Shown: positions 16,730-24,336, counted from the first letter of the stretch. The stretch is 34,376 nucleotides of DNA from Flavobacterium bizetiae (GCF_902804475.1 NZ_CADCSU010000102.1:1-34376); one strand, 5' to 3'. Numbers and translations are program-made. Notes: generated by a model from the sequence alone, not told the origin.

Positions 16730-17857
16730 ATGAAAACAAATTCAGATGTCGTTATTATAGGAGGCGGTCTTGCTGGTCTGGCGGGCGCTTTGCATCTGTC
16801 TCAAAAAGGATTAACCGTGACTTTAATAGAAAAATCCGGCTATCCTCGTCATAAAGTTTGTGGCGAATATGTTTCAAACGAAATCCTGCCCTATCTTCAT
16901 TGGCTTAATGCCGATATTTCAAAATTACACCCTGCCCCTATCAATAAATTTGAGTTTACCACACGCAAAGGAAAAACAGCTTTTGCGAATCTTCCGTTAG
17001 GCGGTTTTGGAATTAGCAGGTATCAGCTGGATAATTTTTTATATCAAAAAGCAATAGCAAATGGCTGCATCATTATAAAAGAGATGGTTACCAATGTTGC
17101 TTTCGATAATGATTTGTTTACCATCAATACAAGTAATCAGGTTTTATCATCAAAAATAGTATTGGGCGCTTTTGGCAAACGCTCTAATATCGATCAGGTA
17201 TTATCAAGAGATTTTTTCGTAAAGAAATCACCCTGGCTTGCTGTCAAAGCGCATTATTATGGAGTTTTTAATAATGATGTTGTGGCATTGCATAATTTTA
17301 AAGGTGGTTATTGCGGCGTTTCTAAAGTCGAAAATGACATCATCAACATTTGTTATCTGGCCGATTATGAAACCTTTAAACAATATAAAAATATCGAAGA
17401 ATATCAGCGTAATGTATTGTATGAAAACAAACATCTAAAAAATGTATTAGAAAATAGTACGCTACTTTTTGACAAACCTCTTACGATAAGCCAAATTTCT
17501 TTTGATAAAAAAAAGCCCGTAGAAAATCATATTTTAATGATTGGCGACACCGCCGGACTTATTCATCCGCTATGCGGCAACGGAATGGCAATGGCAATAC
17601 ACAGTGCAAAAATAGCCTCAGAATTAGTCTTGGATTATTATTCCGGAAAGATCAATTCACGAGAAGAATTAGAAAAAAGCTATACCAAACAATGGAAAAA
17701 GCATTTTGGTAAACGCTTGCTTATGGGAAGACTTTTGGCTAGAGTTTTAAAAAATAAAACAATTACCAATACTCTCGTTGCTATTACTGTAGCCTTACCT
17801 GCCCTATTACCTGCAATTATCAAACAAACGCACGGCAAACCAATAGCAATTCATTAA
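16730..17857 (+). CDS. FAD-dependent oxidoreductase (geranylgeranyl-reductase/aromatic hydroxylase type), first gene of type III PKS operon
   Basis: The ATG at 16730 (375 residues) is preferred over a TTG three codons upstream, because the FAD Rossmann motif DVVIIGGGLAGLAGA (about 6-20) then sits at the usual place. The family segment YPRHKVCGEYVS (about 38-49) follows, and GDTAGLIHPLCGNGM near residue 280 is the second FAD-binding motif. These mark the group that includes geranylgeranyl reductases and FAD monooxygenases. Its stop is directly followed by the ATG of the methyltransferase. In the Streptomyces srs pathway a flavoprotein hydroxylates the resorcinol made by a type III PKS. A similar ring oxidation, or reduction of an acyl or prenyl double bond, would fit here, but the substrate is unknown. 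The 249-nt gap upstream has the preceding terminator and no convincing promoter match. Confidence 0.88.
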   Translation: MKTNSDVVIIGGGLAGLAGALHLSQKGLTVTLIEKSGYPRHKVCGEYVSNEILPYLHWLNADISKLHPAPINKFEFTTRKGKTAFANLPLGGFGISRYQLDNFLYQKAIANGCIIIKEMVTNVAFDNDLFTINTSNQVLSSKIVLGAFGKRSNIDQVLSRDFFVKKSPWLAVKAHYYGVFNNDVVALHNFKGGYCGVSKVENDIINICYLADYETFKQYKNIEEYQRNVLYENKHLKNVLENSTLLFDKPLTISQISFDKKKPVENHILMIGDTAGLIHPLCGNGMAMAIHSAKIASELVLDYYSGKINSREELEKSYTKQWKKHFGKRLLMGRLLARVLKNKTITNTLVAITVALPALLPAIIKQTHGKPIAIH

Positions 17858-18571
17858 ATGGCCATAGACACTACATATAGAACACAGGAAACGGAGATAA
17901 TGGATGATTTTTTTCTGGAAGGAAAAGAACTGCAGGAAGCCTTGGATAAAATTGCCAGTATCAACAGATTATTAGGCGGTAATAAACTCACGCTTCATGG
18001 ACTTAAAACATTATTGAAAAAATCTAACGCAACGAAAACCATAACAATTGCAGACATAGGTTGCGGTAACGGAGATATGCTTCGGATGCTGGCCAATTAC
18101 GGTAAAAAAAACAACCTGAATCTTACACTTATTGGTGTAGATGCAAATGCTTTTACCATCAACTATGCCCGAAAATTATCGACTGAATATTCTAACATTG
18201 AGTATGTATGCGTGGATATTTTTAGTGAAGATTTTAATACTATTGAATATGATATCGTTTTGTGTACACTTACGCTGCATCATTTTTCTAACGAAGAAAT
18301 ATTAAATATAATGACTACCTTTAATAAGAATGCAAATATTGGCATTGTTATTAACGACTTGCACCGCAGTAAATTAGCTTATCGCCTTTTTGAAAAAGTT
18401 TGTGCTGTTTTCAAATTAAACAAAATGTCGCGACAAGATGGACTGATTTCTATATTAAGAGGATTTAAGAAAAAGGAACTGGAGAATTTCTCTAAAAAAT
18501 TAGATTTAAAAAACTATACCATAAACTGGAAATGGGCTTTTCGTTACCAATGGATAATTGCTAAAAAATGA
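17858..18571 (+). CDS. Class I SAM-dependent methyltransferase of type III PKS operon
   Basis: This 237-residue protein has a methyltransferase fold. Motif I is ADIGCGNGD (about 65-73), the acidic end of strand 2 is VDAN (about 94-97), and a post-motif region contains CTLTLHHFSNEE (about 135-146). A C-terminal region rich in Lys and Leu ends KWAFRYQWIIAKK, typical of family members that methylate small or lipidic substrates. The ATG abuts the preceding stop, and its own stop overlaps the next ATG by 4 bases (ATGA), so translation is probably coupled. By context it should O- or C-methylate the product of the type III PKS. The methyltransferases in the srs and bps phenolic-lipid pathways are of the membrane ICMT type, so this would be a different enzyme class doing a similar job. 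Confidence 0.88.
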   Translation: MAIDTTYRTQETEIMDDFFLEGKELQEALDKIASINRLLGGNKLTLHGLKTLLKKSNATKTITIADIGCGNGDMLRMLANYGKKNNLNLTLIGVDANAFTINYARKLSTEYSNIEYVCVDIFSEDFNTIEYDIVLCTLTLHHFSNEEILNIMTTFNKNANIGIVINDLHRSKLAYRLFEKVCAVFKLNKMSRQDGLISILRGFKKKELENFSKKLDLKNYTINWKWAFRYQWIIAKK

Positions 18572-19620
18572 GTGTAAAAATTATAACAGTTGCCAAGCAA
18601 CTACCCAAATATTCGCGTGCAACAGCAGACATACTTCCGTTTTTGGATGTGTGGCTGAAGGATCAGGACGAACGTTTCATCAAAAAAGTAAAAAAGATTT
18701 TTGAAGGCGCCGCTGTAGACAAACGCTACTCGATAATGGATCCCGAAGAAGTTTTTACAGCAACTTCTTTTGAAGATAAAAATGATATTTACAGCCGTGA
18801 AGTTATCGTTTTGGGAGAACAGGTATTAGAGAAAGCACTCAACAAAGCAGGTTGGGAACCACAAACTCTCGATTATATTATTACGGTAAGTTGTACCGGA
18901 ATAATGATTCCGTCTTTGGATGCTTATTTAATTAATAAAATGAAACTGAAACAGGACATCGTAAGACTTCCCGTAACCGAAATGGGCTGTGCTGCCGGAA
19001 TATCAGGCATTATTTATGCCAAGAATTTCCTGAAAGCCAATCCGGGAAAACGTGCTGCAGTTATAGCGGTAGAATCTCCAACGGCAACTTTTCAGCTCAA
19101 TGATTTTTCGATGCCTAATATTGTTAGTGCAGCGATTTTTGGTGACGGTGCAGCTTGTTGTTTATTGTCGTCTTATGAAGAAGATTATGGCCCTGAAATA
19201 GTAAATGAAGAAATGTATCATTTTTATGATGCCGAACATATGATGGGGTTTAAACTGACCAATTCTGGTTTGCAAATGGTGTTAGACATCGAAGTTCCGG
19301 AGACTATTTCTTCTCATTTTGGAGATATTATACATCCTTTTTTGAAAAAAAATAATTTAGAAATAAAAGATCTCGATCATATGATTTTTCATCCCGGTGG
19401 AAAAAAAATAGTCAACACAGTAGAAGCTCTTTTCTCCGGATTAGGCAAAAATATCGATGCAACAAAAGAAGTTCTCAAACAATACGGTAATATGTCGAGC
19501 GCAACAGTTTTATATGTTTTAGAAAGCATTATGGATGAAAATCCAAAACCTGGAGAAAAAGGATTGATGCTGAGTTTTGGTCCGGGATTTTCGGCGCAGC
19601 GTGTTTTATTGCAGTGGTAA
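18568..19620 (+). CDS. Type III polyketide synthase (chalcone/stilbene synthase family)
   Basis: This 350-residue enzyme is normal length for the family. The catalytic triad is visible: Cys141 in VTEMGCAAG, His275 in MIFHPGGKK and Asn308 in YGNMSSATV. The C-terminal GFGPG-type loop is present as LSFGPGFSAQ (about 335-344). Type III PKSs extend a CoA- or ACP-linked acyl starter with malonyl-CoA and cyclise the chain into resorcinols, pyrones or phloroglucinols without their own carrier protein. The dehydratase, ketoacyl synthase and ACP that follow suggest a long-chain acyl starter, which would give an alkylresorcinol or alkylpyrone. That is an inference. Its ATG overlaps the stop of the methyltransferase; a 177-nt spacer with an inverted repeat follows. 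Confidence 0.95.
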   Translation: MSVKIITVAKQLPKYSRATADILPFLDVWLKDQDERFIKKVKKIFEGAAVDKRYSIMDPEEVFTATSFEDKNDIYSREVIVLGEQVLEKALNKAGWEPQTLDYIITVSCTGIMIPSLDAYLINKMKLKQDIVRLPVTEMGCAAGISGIIYAKNFLKANPGKRAAVIAVESPTATFQLNDFSMPNIVSAAIFGDGAACCLLSSYEEDYGPEIVNEEMYHFYDAEHMMGFKLTNSGLQMVLDIEVPETISSHFGDIIHPFLKKNNLEIKDLDHMIFHPGGKKIVNTVEALFSGLGKNIDATKEVLKQYGNMSSATVLYVLESIMDENPKPGEKGLMLSFGPGFSAQRVLLQW

Positions 19621-19625
19621 TATAA

Positions 19626-19769
19626 AATTGGACGCGGATTTTACTGATTCGCCAAGGCGAAGACACGGATAAAAACGGATTTAAAATTTTATTTAACTCC
19701 AATTAAGAAGAAAATCCGTTCTAATCAGCGTCTTTACGAAGTAAATCCGTTCTATCCGCGTCCAATCAA
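19626..19769. repeat. Imperfect inverted repeat in the middle of the PKS operon
   Basis: The left arm begins ATTGGACGCGGAT and includes AAGACACGGATAAAAACGG. The right arm is its imperfect reverse complement, containing AAATCCGTT twice and ending ATCCGCGTCCAAT. The arms surround an AT-rich centre near 19680-19708. Both arms also hold degenerate internal copies of an ACGGATTT word. It fills the only large gap (177 nt) in an otherwise overlapping operon, so the transcript should fold into a long hairpin there. My recollection is that similar CGCGGATTT-type intergenic repeats are common in Flavobacterium genomes; a genome search would show this. Confidence 0.7.
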
Positions 19770-19797
19770 ACAGCAACTTCTTAAACGAAAAAAAATT

Positions 19798-20235
19798 ATG
19801 ACTTTAGAAAATATTTTAGCGCAGTTACCGTACAGCAAACCTTTTTTATTTGTGGATGAATTACTGTACGTAGATGAAAATAGCGTCAGCGGAACTTATA
19901 CTTTTAATGAAGATCTGGATTTTTATAAAGGACATTTTAAAGACAATCCCGTAACACCCGGTGTTATTTTAACCGAGACAATGGCACAGATTGGTATGGT
20001 TTGCCTCGGAATTTATTTATTGGGAAATGACTTTAACAAAAACACTGTAATAGCCTTTACATCAGCAGATATGCAGTTTTTAAAACCTGTTTATCCTAAT
20101 GAAAAAGTAACCGTAACTTCTCAGAAATCATTTTTTAGGTTTGGCAAACTAAAATGTGATGTAATTATGAAAAACGAAGCTGGACAAGAAGTCTGCAAAG
20201 GCGTTTTGGCTGGTATGATTACTACAAAATTATGA
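19798..20235 (+). CDS. FabZ/FabA-like hotdog 3-hydroxyacyl-ACP dehydratase
   Basis: This 145-residue single hotdog-fold protein has the active-site region YKGHFKDNPVTPGVILTETM. The FabZ catalytic residues would be His46 and Glu60, and the PVTPGV loop is well conserved. Enzymes of this family remove water from 3-hydroxyacyl-ACP during fatty-acid or polyene synthesis. Its stop overlaps the ATG of the ketoacyl synthase by 4 bases (ATGA), which places it with the carrier-protein part of the operon. There is no ketoreductase or enoyl reductase gene beside it, so it would need to share those with primary fatty-acid synthesis. It might instead act only as an accessory thioester-binding protein. The presence of both catalytic residues argues for a working enzyme. 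Confidence 0.9.
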   Translation: MTLENILAQLPYSKPFLFVDELLYVDENSVSGTYTFNEDLDFYKGHFKDNPVTPGVILTETMAQIGMVCLGIYLLGNDFNKNTVIAFTSADMQFLKPVYPNEKVTVTSQKSFFRFGKLKCDVIMKNEAGQEVCKGVLAGMITTKL

Positions 20236-21506
20236 GCAAAAGAGTTGTAATAACAGGTTTAGGTGTAGCGGCTCCAAACGGGGTCGGAATTCCTGCGTTT
20301 ACTCATTCCTTAAAAAACGGAATATCAGGCATCAGGCATGATGTACAATTACGGGAATTACAATTTTCTTGTCAGATTGCTGGTCAGCCACAAATTTCGG
20401 AAGAATTAAAATCGGAGTATTTTACAGAATTAGAACTTCGTGGTTTTAATAGTACAGGAATTTTATACGGTGTTATTGCCGGAATCGAAGCTTGGAAAAA
20501 TGCCGGATTATCAATAGAAATAAACGAAGAACCGGATTGGGACAGTGGAACCATTTTTGGATCCGGAACATCAGGCATCGATAAATTTCGCGAAAGCATT
20601 TATAAAATAGACGAATTGCAAGTTCGGCGACTGGGCAGTACTGTTGTCGCGCAAACCATGAATAGCGGAATTAGCGCCTATCTTGGTGGAAAACTGGGTT
20701 TAGGCAATCAGGTTACCACAAATTCATCCGCATGCGCTACAGGAACCGAAGCAATAATGATGGCTTACGACCGCATACAAGCAGGACACGCAAAACGCAT
20801 ATTAGCAGGAAGTACAGGAGATAGCGGCCCTTATATCTGGGCAGGTTTTGATGCGCTTCGGGTTTGTAGTTCTAAATATAATGATACTCCCGAACAAGGC
20901 TCAAGGCCTATGAGTGCCAGCGCAGCAGGATTTGTTCCCGGAAGCGGTGCCGGTGCTTTAGTAATCGAAGAGTTAGAAAGTGCCTTAAATCGTGGTGCCA
21001 CTATTTATGCCGAAATATTAGGCGGAAATGTCAACTCCGGCGGACAACGCAAGAATGGCAGTATGACTGCTCCTAATAGTACCGCTGTGCAAAAATGCAT
21101 AACGGATGCCATAAAAAACTCCGGAATTGCCACAACTGATATTGACGCCATAAACGGACATCTTACCGCAACGACAAAAGACAGTCTGGAGATTGAAAAC
21201 TGGACTAAAGCTTTAGATCGAAAAGGAACTAATTTTCCTTATATTAATTCCCTGAAAAGTATGACCGGACATTGCCTTAGTGCCGCTGGGAGTGTCGAAA
21301 GTGTTGCTACTGTACTGCAGCTTCATGAAGGTTTTTTATTTGGAAATCTCAATTGCGACGATCTTCATCCGGAAATTACTGAACTTATTGATGCGTCAAA
21401 AGTACCTTTAAAAATAATTCATAAAAATCTTACTATAATCGCCAAAGCAAGTTTTGGTTTTGGTGATGTAAATGCCTGTATAATCTTTAAAAAATTCGAA
21501 AACTAA
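20232..21506 (+). CDS. Beta-ketoacyl-ACP synthase (KAS II-like) of type III PKS operon
   Basis: This 424-residue thiolase-fold condensing enzyme opens with KRVVITGLGVAAPNG, as in FabF. The catalytic Cys168 lies in NSSACATGTEA, the first His310 in NGHLTATTKDSLE and the second His347 in KSMTGHCLSAAG. The C-terminal loop is KASFGFGDVNAC. The usual HGTGTPLGD around the first His is replaced by GHLTATT-KD, so the acyl or malonyl pocket may differ from housekeeping FabF. Family enzymes condense acyl with malonyl-ACP. Because a matching ACP follows within 2 nt and a dehydratase overlaps upstream, it most likely builds or elongates the acyl starter used by the type III PKS. It could also be a chain-length factor-like partner, but the intact triad argues against that. 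Confidence 0.92.
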   Translation: MSKRVVITGLGVAAPNGVGIPAFTHSLKNGISGIRHDVQLRELQFSCQIAGQPQISEELKSEYFTELELRGFNSTGILYGVIAGIEAWKNAGLSIEINEEPDWDSGTIFGSGTSGIDKFRESIYKIDELQVRRLGSTVVAQTMNSGISAYLGGKLGLGNQVTTNSSACATGTEAIMMAYDRIQAGHAKRILAGSTGDSGPYIWAGFDALRVCSSKYNDTPEQGSRPMSASAAGFVPGSGAGALVIEELESALNRGATIYAEILGGNVNSGGQRKNGSMTAPNSTAVQKCITDAIKNSGIATTDIDAINGHLTATTKDSLEIENWTKALDRKGTNFPYINSLKSMTGHCLSAAGSVESVATVLQLHEGFLFGNLNCDDLHPEITELIDASKVPLKIIHKNLTIIAKASFGFGDVNACIIFKKFEN

Positions 21507-21507
21507 T

Positions 21508-21762
21508 ATGAACAAAGAAGAACTTATAGCAAAATTAAAAGTGATCATAAAGCCTTACACCACAAATACTGAAGCTTATGACAATCTTACCGAGGAAACC
21601 GATTTTATTAATGATTTGAGTATTAATTCGGCTAATTTGGTAGATATTGTTTTGGATATTGAAGAAGCATTTGACGTGGTAATTGACAATGCTGATATGG
21701 AGCGAATGCTTGACGTTAAAACCGCGGTAGAAATTATATCTGACAAACTTGCTGCAAAATGA
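21508..21762 (+). CDS. Dedicated acyl carrier protein
   Basis: This 84-residue acidic helical protein has the ACP fold. The phosphopantetheine-accepting residue should be Ser41 in LSINSANLVDIVLDIEEAF, where the usual DSL is changed to NSA while the downstream helix (VDIVLDIEEAFDVVI) is typical. Its ATG follows the ketoacyl synthase stop by one base, and its stop overlaps the ATG of the phosphopantetheinyl transferase (ATGA). This ACP would carry the growing acyl chain for the adjacent synthase and dehydratase. The changed residue before the serine and the adjoining transferase suggest it is kept apart from the primary fatty-acid ACP, which is an inference. Confidence 0.92.
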   Translation: MNKEELIAKLKVIIKPYTTNTEAYDNLTEETDFINDLSINSANLVDIVLDIEEAFDVVIDNADMERMLDVKTAVEIISDKLAAK

Positions 21763-22262
21763 TTGGTAACGACGTTATAGATATCCTGCAATCCCGCCAT
21801 GAAAGTAATTGGCGGCGAAAAGGCTATATCGAAAAACTCTTTACTCCATCTGAACAATTATTGATCTCGCAAACGTCAGATCCTGAAACCATGTTATGGC
21901 TGCTTTGGAGCATGAAAGAAGCAGCCTATAAAATCTATAATCGACAAACGAAAATAAGAGCGTACATCCCTCAAAAGCTCGAGTGCACTATTATCTCAAA
22001 AAATGATCAGTACGCTACAGGACAAGTTATTCTGGAGAATGTTTATTATACAAAAACTATTTTCTCAAAAGATAGTTTACATACCATCGCTGTAACCAGC
22101 AAAGATCATTTGAATAATGTAATTGAGATAGAGAAAAAAAACATTATTAAAGATCAAAACGGAATTCCTTTTTTGTCTCAGCCTCCATTACATATCTTAA
22201 AAGACGTTTCGATAAGTCATCACGGGCGTTTTGAAAAAGTAGTTATTATTGATCAGAAATAA
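21759..22262 (+). CDS. 4'-phosphopantetheinyl transferase superfamily protein
   Basis: This is a 167-residue protein with the two metal-binding motifs of the AcpS/Sfp fold. IGNDVIDI lies at the N-terminus (Asp5 and neighbours), and WSMKEAAYK is at about 50-58, with Glu54 and Lys53 expected to bind magnesium and CoA. Near the C-terminus SISHHGRFEKVVI resembles the closing strand pair of Sfp-type enzymes. Members transfer 4'-phosphopantetheine from CoA to a serine of carrier proteins. Its start overlaps the end of the ACP gene, so that ACP is the likely substrate. It is longer than typical AcpS (about 125) and shorter than Sfp (about 225), so I do not assign either name. It is the last gene of the operon and is followed by a hairpin. 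Confidence 0.87.
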   Translation: MIGNDVIDILQSRHESNWRRKGYIEKLFTPSEQLLISQTSDPETMLWLLWSMKEAAYKIYNRQTKIRAYIPQKLECTIISKNDQYATGQVILENVYYTKTIFSKDSLHTIAVTSKDHLNNVIEIEKKNIIKDQNGIPFLSQPPLHILKDVSISHHGRFEKVVIIDQK

Positions 22263-22292
22263 AACAGAAATTTATAGTGTTCTGTTTTTAGC
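22261..22292. terminator. Bidirectional terminator between PKS operon and IclR gene
   Basis: 22261-22269 and 22280-22288 form a perfect 9-bp stem (AAAACAGAA/TTCTGTTTT) with a 10-nt loop. T-rich sequence follows on both strands. It sits between two convergent genes and overlaps the end of the IclR gene. Confidence 0.65.
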
Positions 22293-23016
22293 TAATATTC
22301 AGTTTACTGCTGTATTTGCCATGTTCCTTAATCAGGAATTCCATTACCCGTAAAGATTCTATAAATTGTGGTTCTTTAAATCTAAACGAAGGGCCGGAAA
22401 CACAAAGTACCGCTATTGGTTTATTTTTGAAAAATATAGGCATCGCTACACAATTTAAATCAGGATCATACGCCTGAACATCCAGGGCATAACCCACTTT
22501 TAGTATTGTTTTAATTTCGGTTTCAATTGTAGCGACTTCTTCCGTATTATATTGTTTACTTAAATTGCTTTGCAAATGTGTCGAAAAAGCAAGAAATGAT
22601 TTCCCTATAGCCGTAGTTGTCATTTCATACTCTTTACCTGTATTAAGCGTAATTTTTACCGCCCTGTTTGGTTCACATTTAAGTTCGTGTCTGTAATAAG
22701 ATCCCATTTGTACCGCGAGATATGAGGATTCATTGGTAAGACTTGTTATTTTTTCTAAAATTGGCCGTAACTCACTTTTGAGTTCATTAACAGATAATAA
22801 AGGAGCGTACAAGCATTCCAGTTTTGACGTTATCCGGTATCTCGGGCTTACGTCATCTTGTTCTAAATAACCTAGCTGTTTTAAACTGTCTAAAAAACTA
22901 TGAACAGAATTTTTCTTTAAATCCAAAGCCTTGGCAACATCATTAAGTCTGACGAAATTACCGCTTGAAGCAATGTACTCTAAAATTTGAAATGTTTTTT
23001 TTACCGATTGATTCAT
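22288..23016 (-). CDS. IclR family transcriptional regulator
   Basis: The protein is 242 residues from the ATG at 23016. The longer reading from TTG at 23037 would begin inside the palindromic site described next and is rejected. An N-terminal winged helix (about 1-60: KKTFQILEYIASSG, then LNDVAKALDLKKNSVHSFLDSLKQLGYLE) is followed by the IclR effector domain (about 75-240), with GKSFLAF and CVAMPIFFKNKPIAVLCVSGP as family markers. IclR proteins bind palindromic operators, often near their own promoters, and sense small organic acids or aromatics. The gene is divergent from an aldo/keto reductase, so both are probable targets. A link to the neighbouring polyketide operon, which converges on it, is not shown by any site I can see. 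Confidence 0.92.
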   Translation of the reverse strand: MNQSVKKTFQILEYIASSGNFVRLNDVAKALDLKKNSVHSFLDSLKQLGYLEQDDVSPRYRITSKLECLYAPLLSVNELKSELRPILEKITSLTNESSYLAVQMGSYYRHELKCEPNRAVKITLNTGKEYEMTTTAIGKSFLAFSTHLQSNLSKQYNTEEVATIETEIKTILKVGYALDVQAYDPDLNCVAMPIFFKNKPIAVLCVSGPSFRFKEPQFIESLRVMEFLIKEHGKYSSKLNIS

Positions 23017-23018
23017 AA

Positions 23019-23035
23019 GTTCATATATAATGAAC
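23019..23035. promoter_or_regulatory. Palindromic IclR-type operator candidate
   Basis: GTTCAT-ATATA-ATGAAC is a perfect 6-5-6 palindrome ending 2 bp upstream of the iclR-family ATG. On the minus strand it starts at the last base of TAATTTTG (23035-23042), a match to the Bacteroidota -7 element, so a bound protein would cover the transcription start. A further GTTCAT half-site (23070-23075) lies upstream of a TACATTTG -7-like element (23084-23091) facing the aldo/keto reductase. This fits autoregulation plus control of the divergent gene. No well-spaced -33 TTG was found for either promoter (16 or 22 nt on the minus strand). Confidence 0.6.
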
Positions 23036-23108
23036 AAAATTACATTTTATACTATTATCAAACACAAAAGTTCATTAAATAATTACATTTGATAAAAATT
23101 TTAAAATT

Positions 23109-24059
23109 ATGATACAAAATAAAACATTAGGTAATTCTACGATCGAAATTGCGCCGCTAGTTTTTGGAACAAATGTATTCGGCTGGACTACAGACCAAAA
23201 AATGACTTCTAATTTACTGGATCAATTTACTGATGCAGGATTTAATGCCTTAGATACTGCAGATGTTTACTCAAAATGGGTAGAAGGTCACGAAGGTGGA
23301 GAATCTGAATTGGCTATTGGAAAATGGCTAAAAGAATCCGGTAAAAGAGATAAAATTATGCTGGCTACAAAAGTAGGTGCCGAATTCTCTGATACTAAAA
23401 AAGGATTGAGTAAAAAATACATTATTCAGGCAGCCGAAGATTCATTAAAACGACTTCAAACCGATTACATTGATTTATACCAATCCCATTATGATGATCT
23501 TAATACGCCTATCGAAGAAACTTTAGAGGCTTATGACAGTCTTGTCAAAGCAGGAAAAGTGAGAATAATTGGTGCTTCAAACTTTACTCCTGAACGTTTA
23601 GAAGAATCTCTTACCATCAGCAAGAACAATAATCTTCCTGCTTATCAAACCTTTCAACCGGAATATAATTTATACGATCGTCATGATTTTGAAGATAATA
23701 TAAAGGCCATTACCGTAAAGAATAATTTAAGTGTTATTAGTTATTTTTCCCTTGCAAGCGGCTTTTTATCTGGCAAGTATCGTGATCAAAGCGATCTAAA
23801 AGACAGTAAAAGAGGTGCATTCGTAGAGAAATATTTAAACGAAAAAGGATTTAGAATTCTTAAAGCACTAGATATTGTAGCTTCAAAACATCATGCTGTT
23901 CCGGGAACAATTGCCTTGGCGTGGATCATGCACCAACCTGAAATTTCAGCGCCTATAGTTAGTGCAACAAATCCGGAGCAGCTAAAGGAGTTAATAAACG
24001 CAACTACAATACAACTGGATACAGAAGATCTTTCATTATTAAATACAGCAAGTTTGTAA
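23109..24059 (+). CDS. Aldo/keto reductase
   Basis: This 316-residue TIM-barrel NADPH-dependent oxidoreductase has the catalytic tetrad in place: Asp49 (NALDTADVY), Tyr54, Lys88 (LATKVG) and His127 (DLYQSHYDD). The cofactor region contains KVRIIGASNF (about 170-179). It belongs to the large group of YajO/YghZ-like or potassium-channel-beta-like enzymes that reduce aldehydes and ketones, with broad and hard-to-predict substrates. It is transcribed away from the IclR gene across a 92-nt gap holding the operator candidate, so its expression probably responds to that regulator's ligand. It ends at a long terminator and is a single-gene unit. Confidence 0.92.
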   Translation: MIQNKTLGNSTIEIAPLVFGTNVFGWTTDQKMTSNLLDQFTDAGFNALDTADVYSKWVEGHEGGESELAIGKWLKESGKRDKIMLATKVGAEFSDTKKGLSKKYIIQAAEDSLKRLQTDYIDLYQSHYDDLNTPIEETLEAYDSLVKAGKVRIIGASNFTPERLEESLTISKNNNLPAYQTFQPEYNLYDRHDFEDNIKAITVKNNLSVISYFSLASGFLSGKYRDQSDLKDSKRGAFVEKYLNEKGFRILKALDIVASKHHAVPGTIALAWIMHQPEISAPIVSATNPEQLKELINATTIQLDTEDLSLLNTASL

Positions 24060-24131
24060 TTTAGATCAAACTATTCTTTATACAGCATCCTCTACTCTTG
24101 TAGACAGATTTGATATTTATTTAATTTTAAC

Positions 24132-24187
24132 GGACATTGAATACTTAAGTGTAACAACATTTAAATATTTAATGTCCTTTTTTTTAT
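24132..24187 (+). terminator. Rho-independent terminator after the aldo/keto reductase
   Basis: A long stem pairs GGACATTGAATACTTAAGTG (from 24132) with the complementary ATTTAAATATTTAATGTCC (ending at 24177), with only a few G-T or mismatch positions. It is followed by a run of eight or more T. The rest of the 337-nt gap to osmC holds only the promoter listed separately. Confidence 0.8.
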
Positions 24188-24305
24188 TCTGCTTTAACGC
24201 TCCAAGAGAGTAATAATATTCCATAAACCCAAGGAAATCCAGCTCATTATAAATTTAACCTTTCTTTATTATAAATTAAATTTATAAACACTAAAAATTA
24301 TTAAT

Positions 24306-24336
24306 TTGATTAATAATAACTACCGCCATAAATTTG
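24306..24336 (+). promoter_or_regulatory. Bacteroidota sigma-ABfr-type promoter of osmC
   Basis: TTG at 24306-24308, a 20-nt spacer, then TAAATTTG at 24329-24336 matches the Bacteroidota form TTG-N19-21-TAnnTTTG. Transcription would start near 24343 and give a leader of about 54 nt before the osmC ATG at 24397. Confidence 0.6.

Noticed and set aside
20232..21506. The ketoacyl synthase as an inactive chain-length factor
   Set aside because: Cys168, His310 and His347 are all present, so catalytic function is more likely despite the changed motif around the first His.
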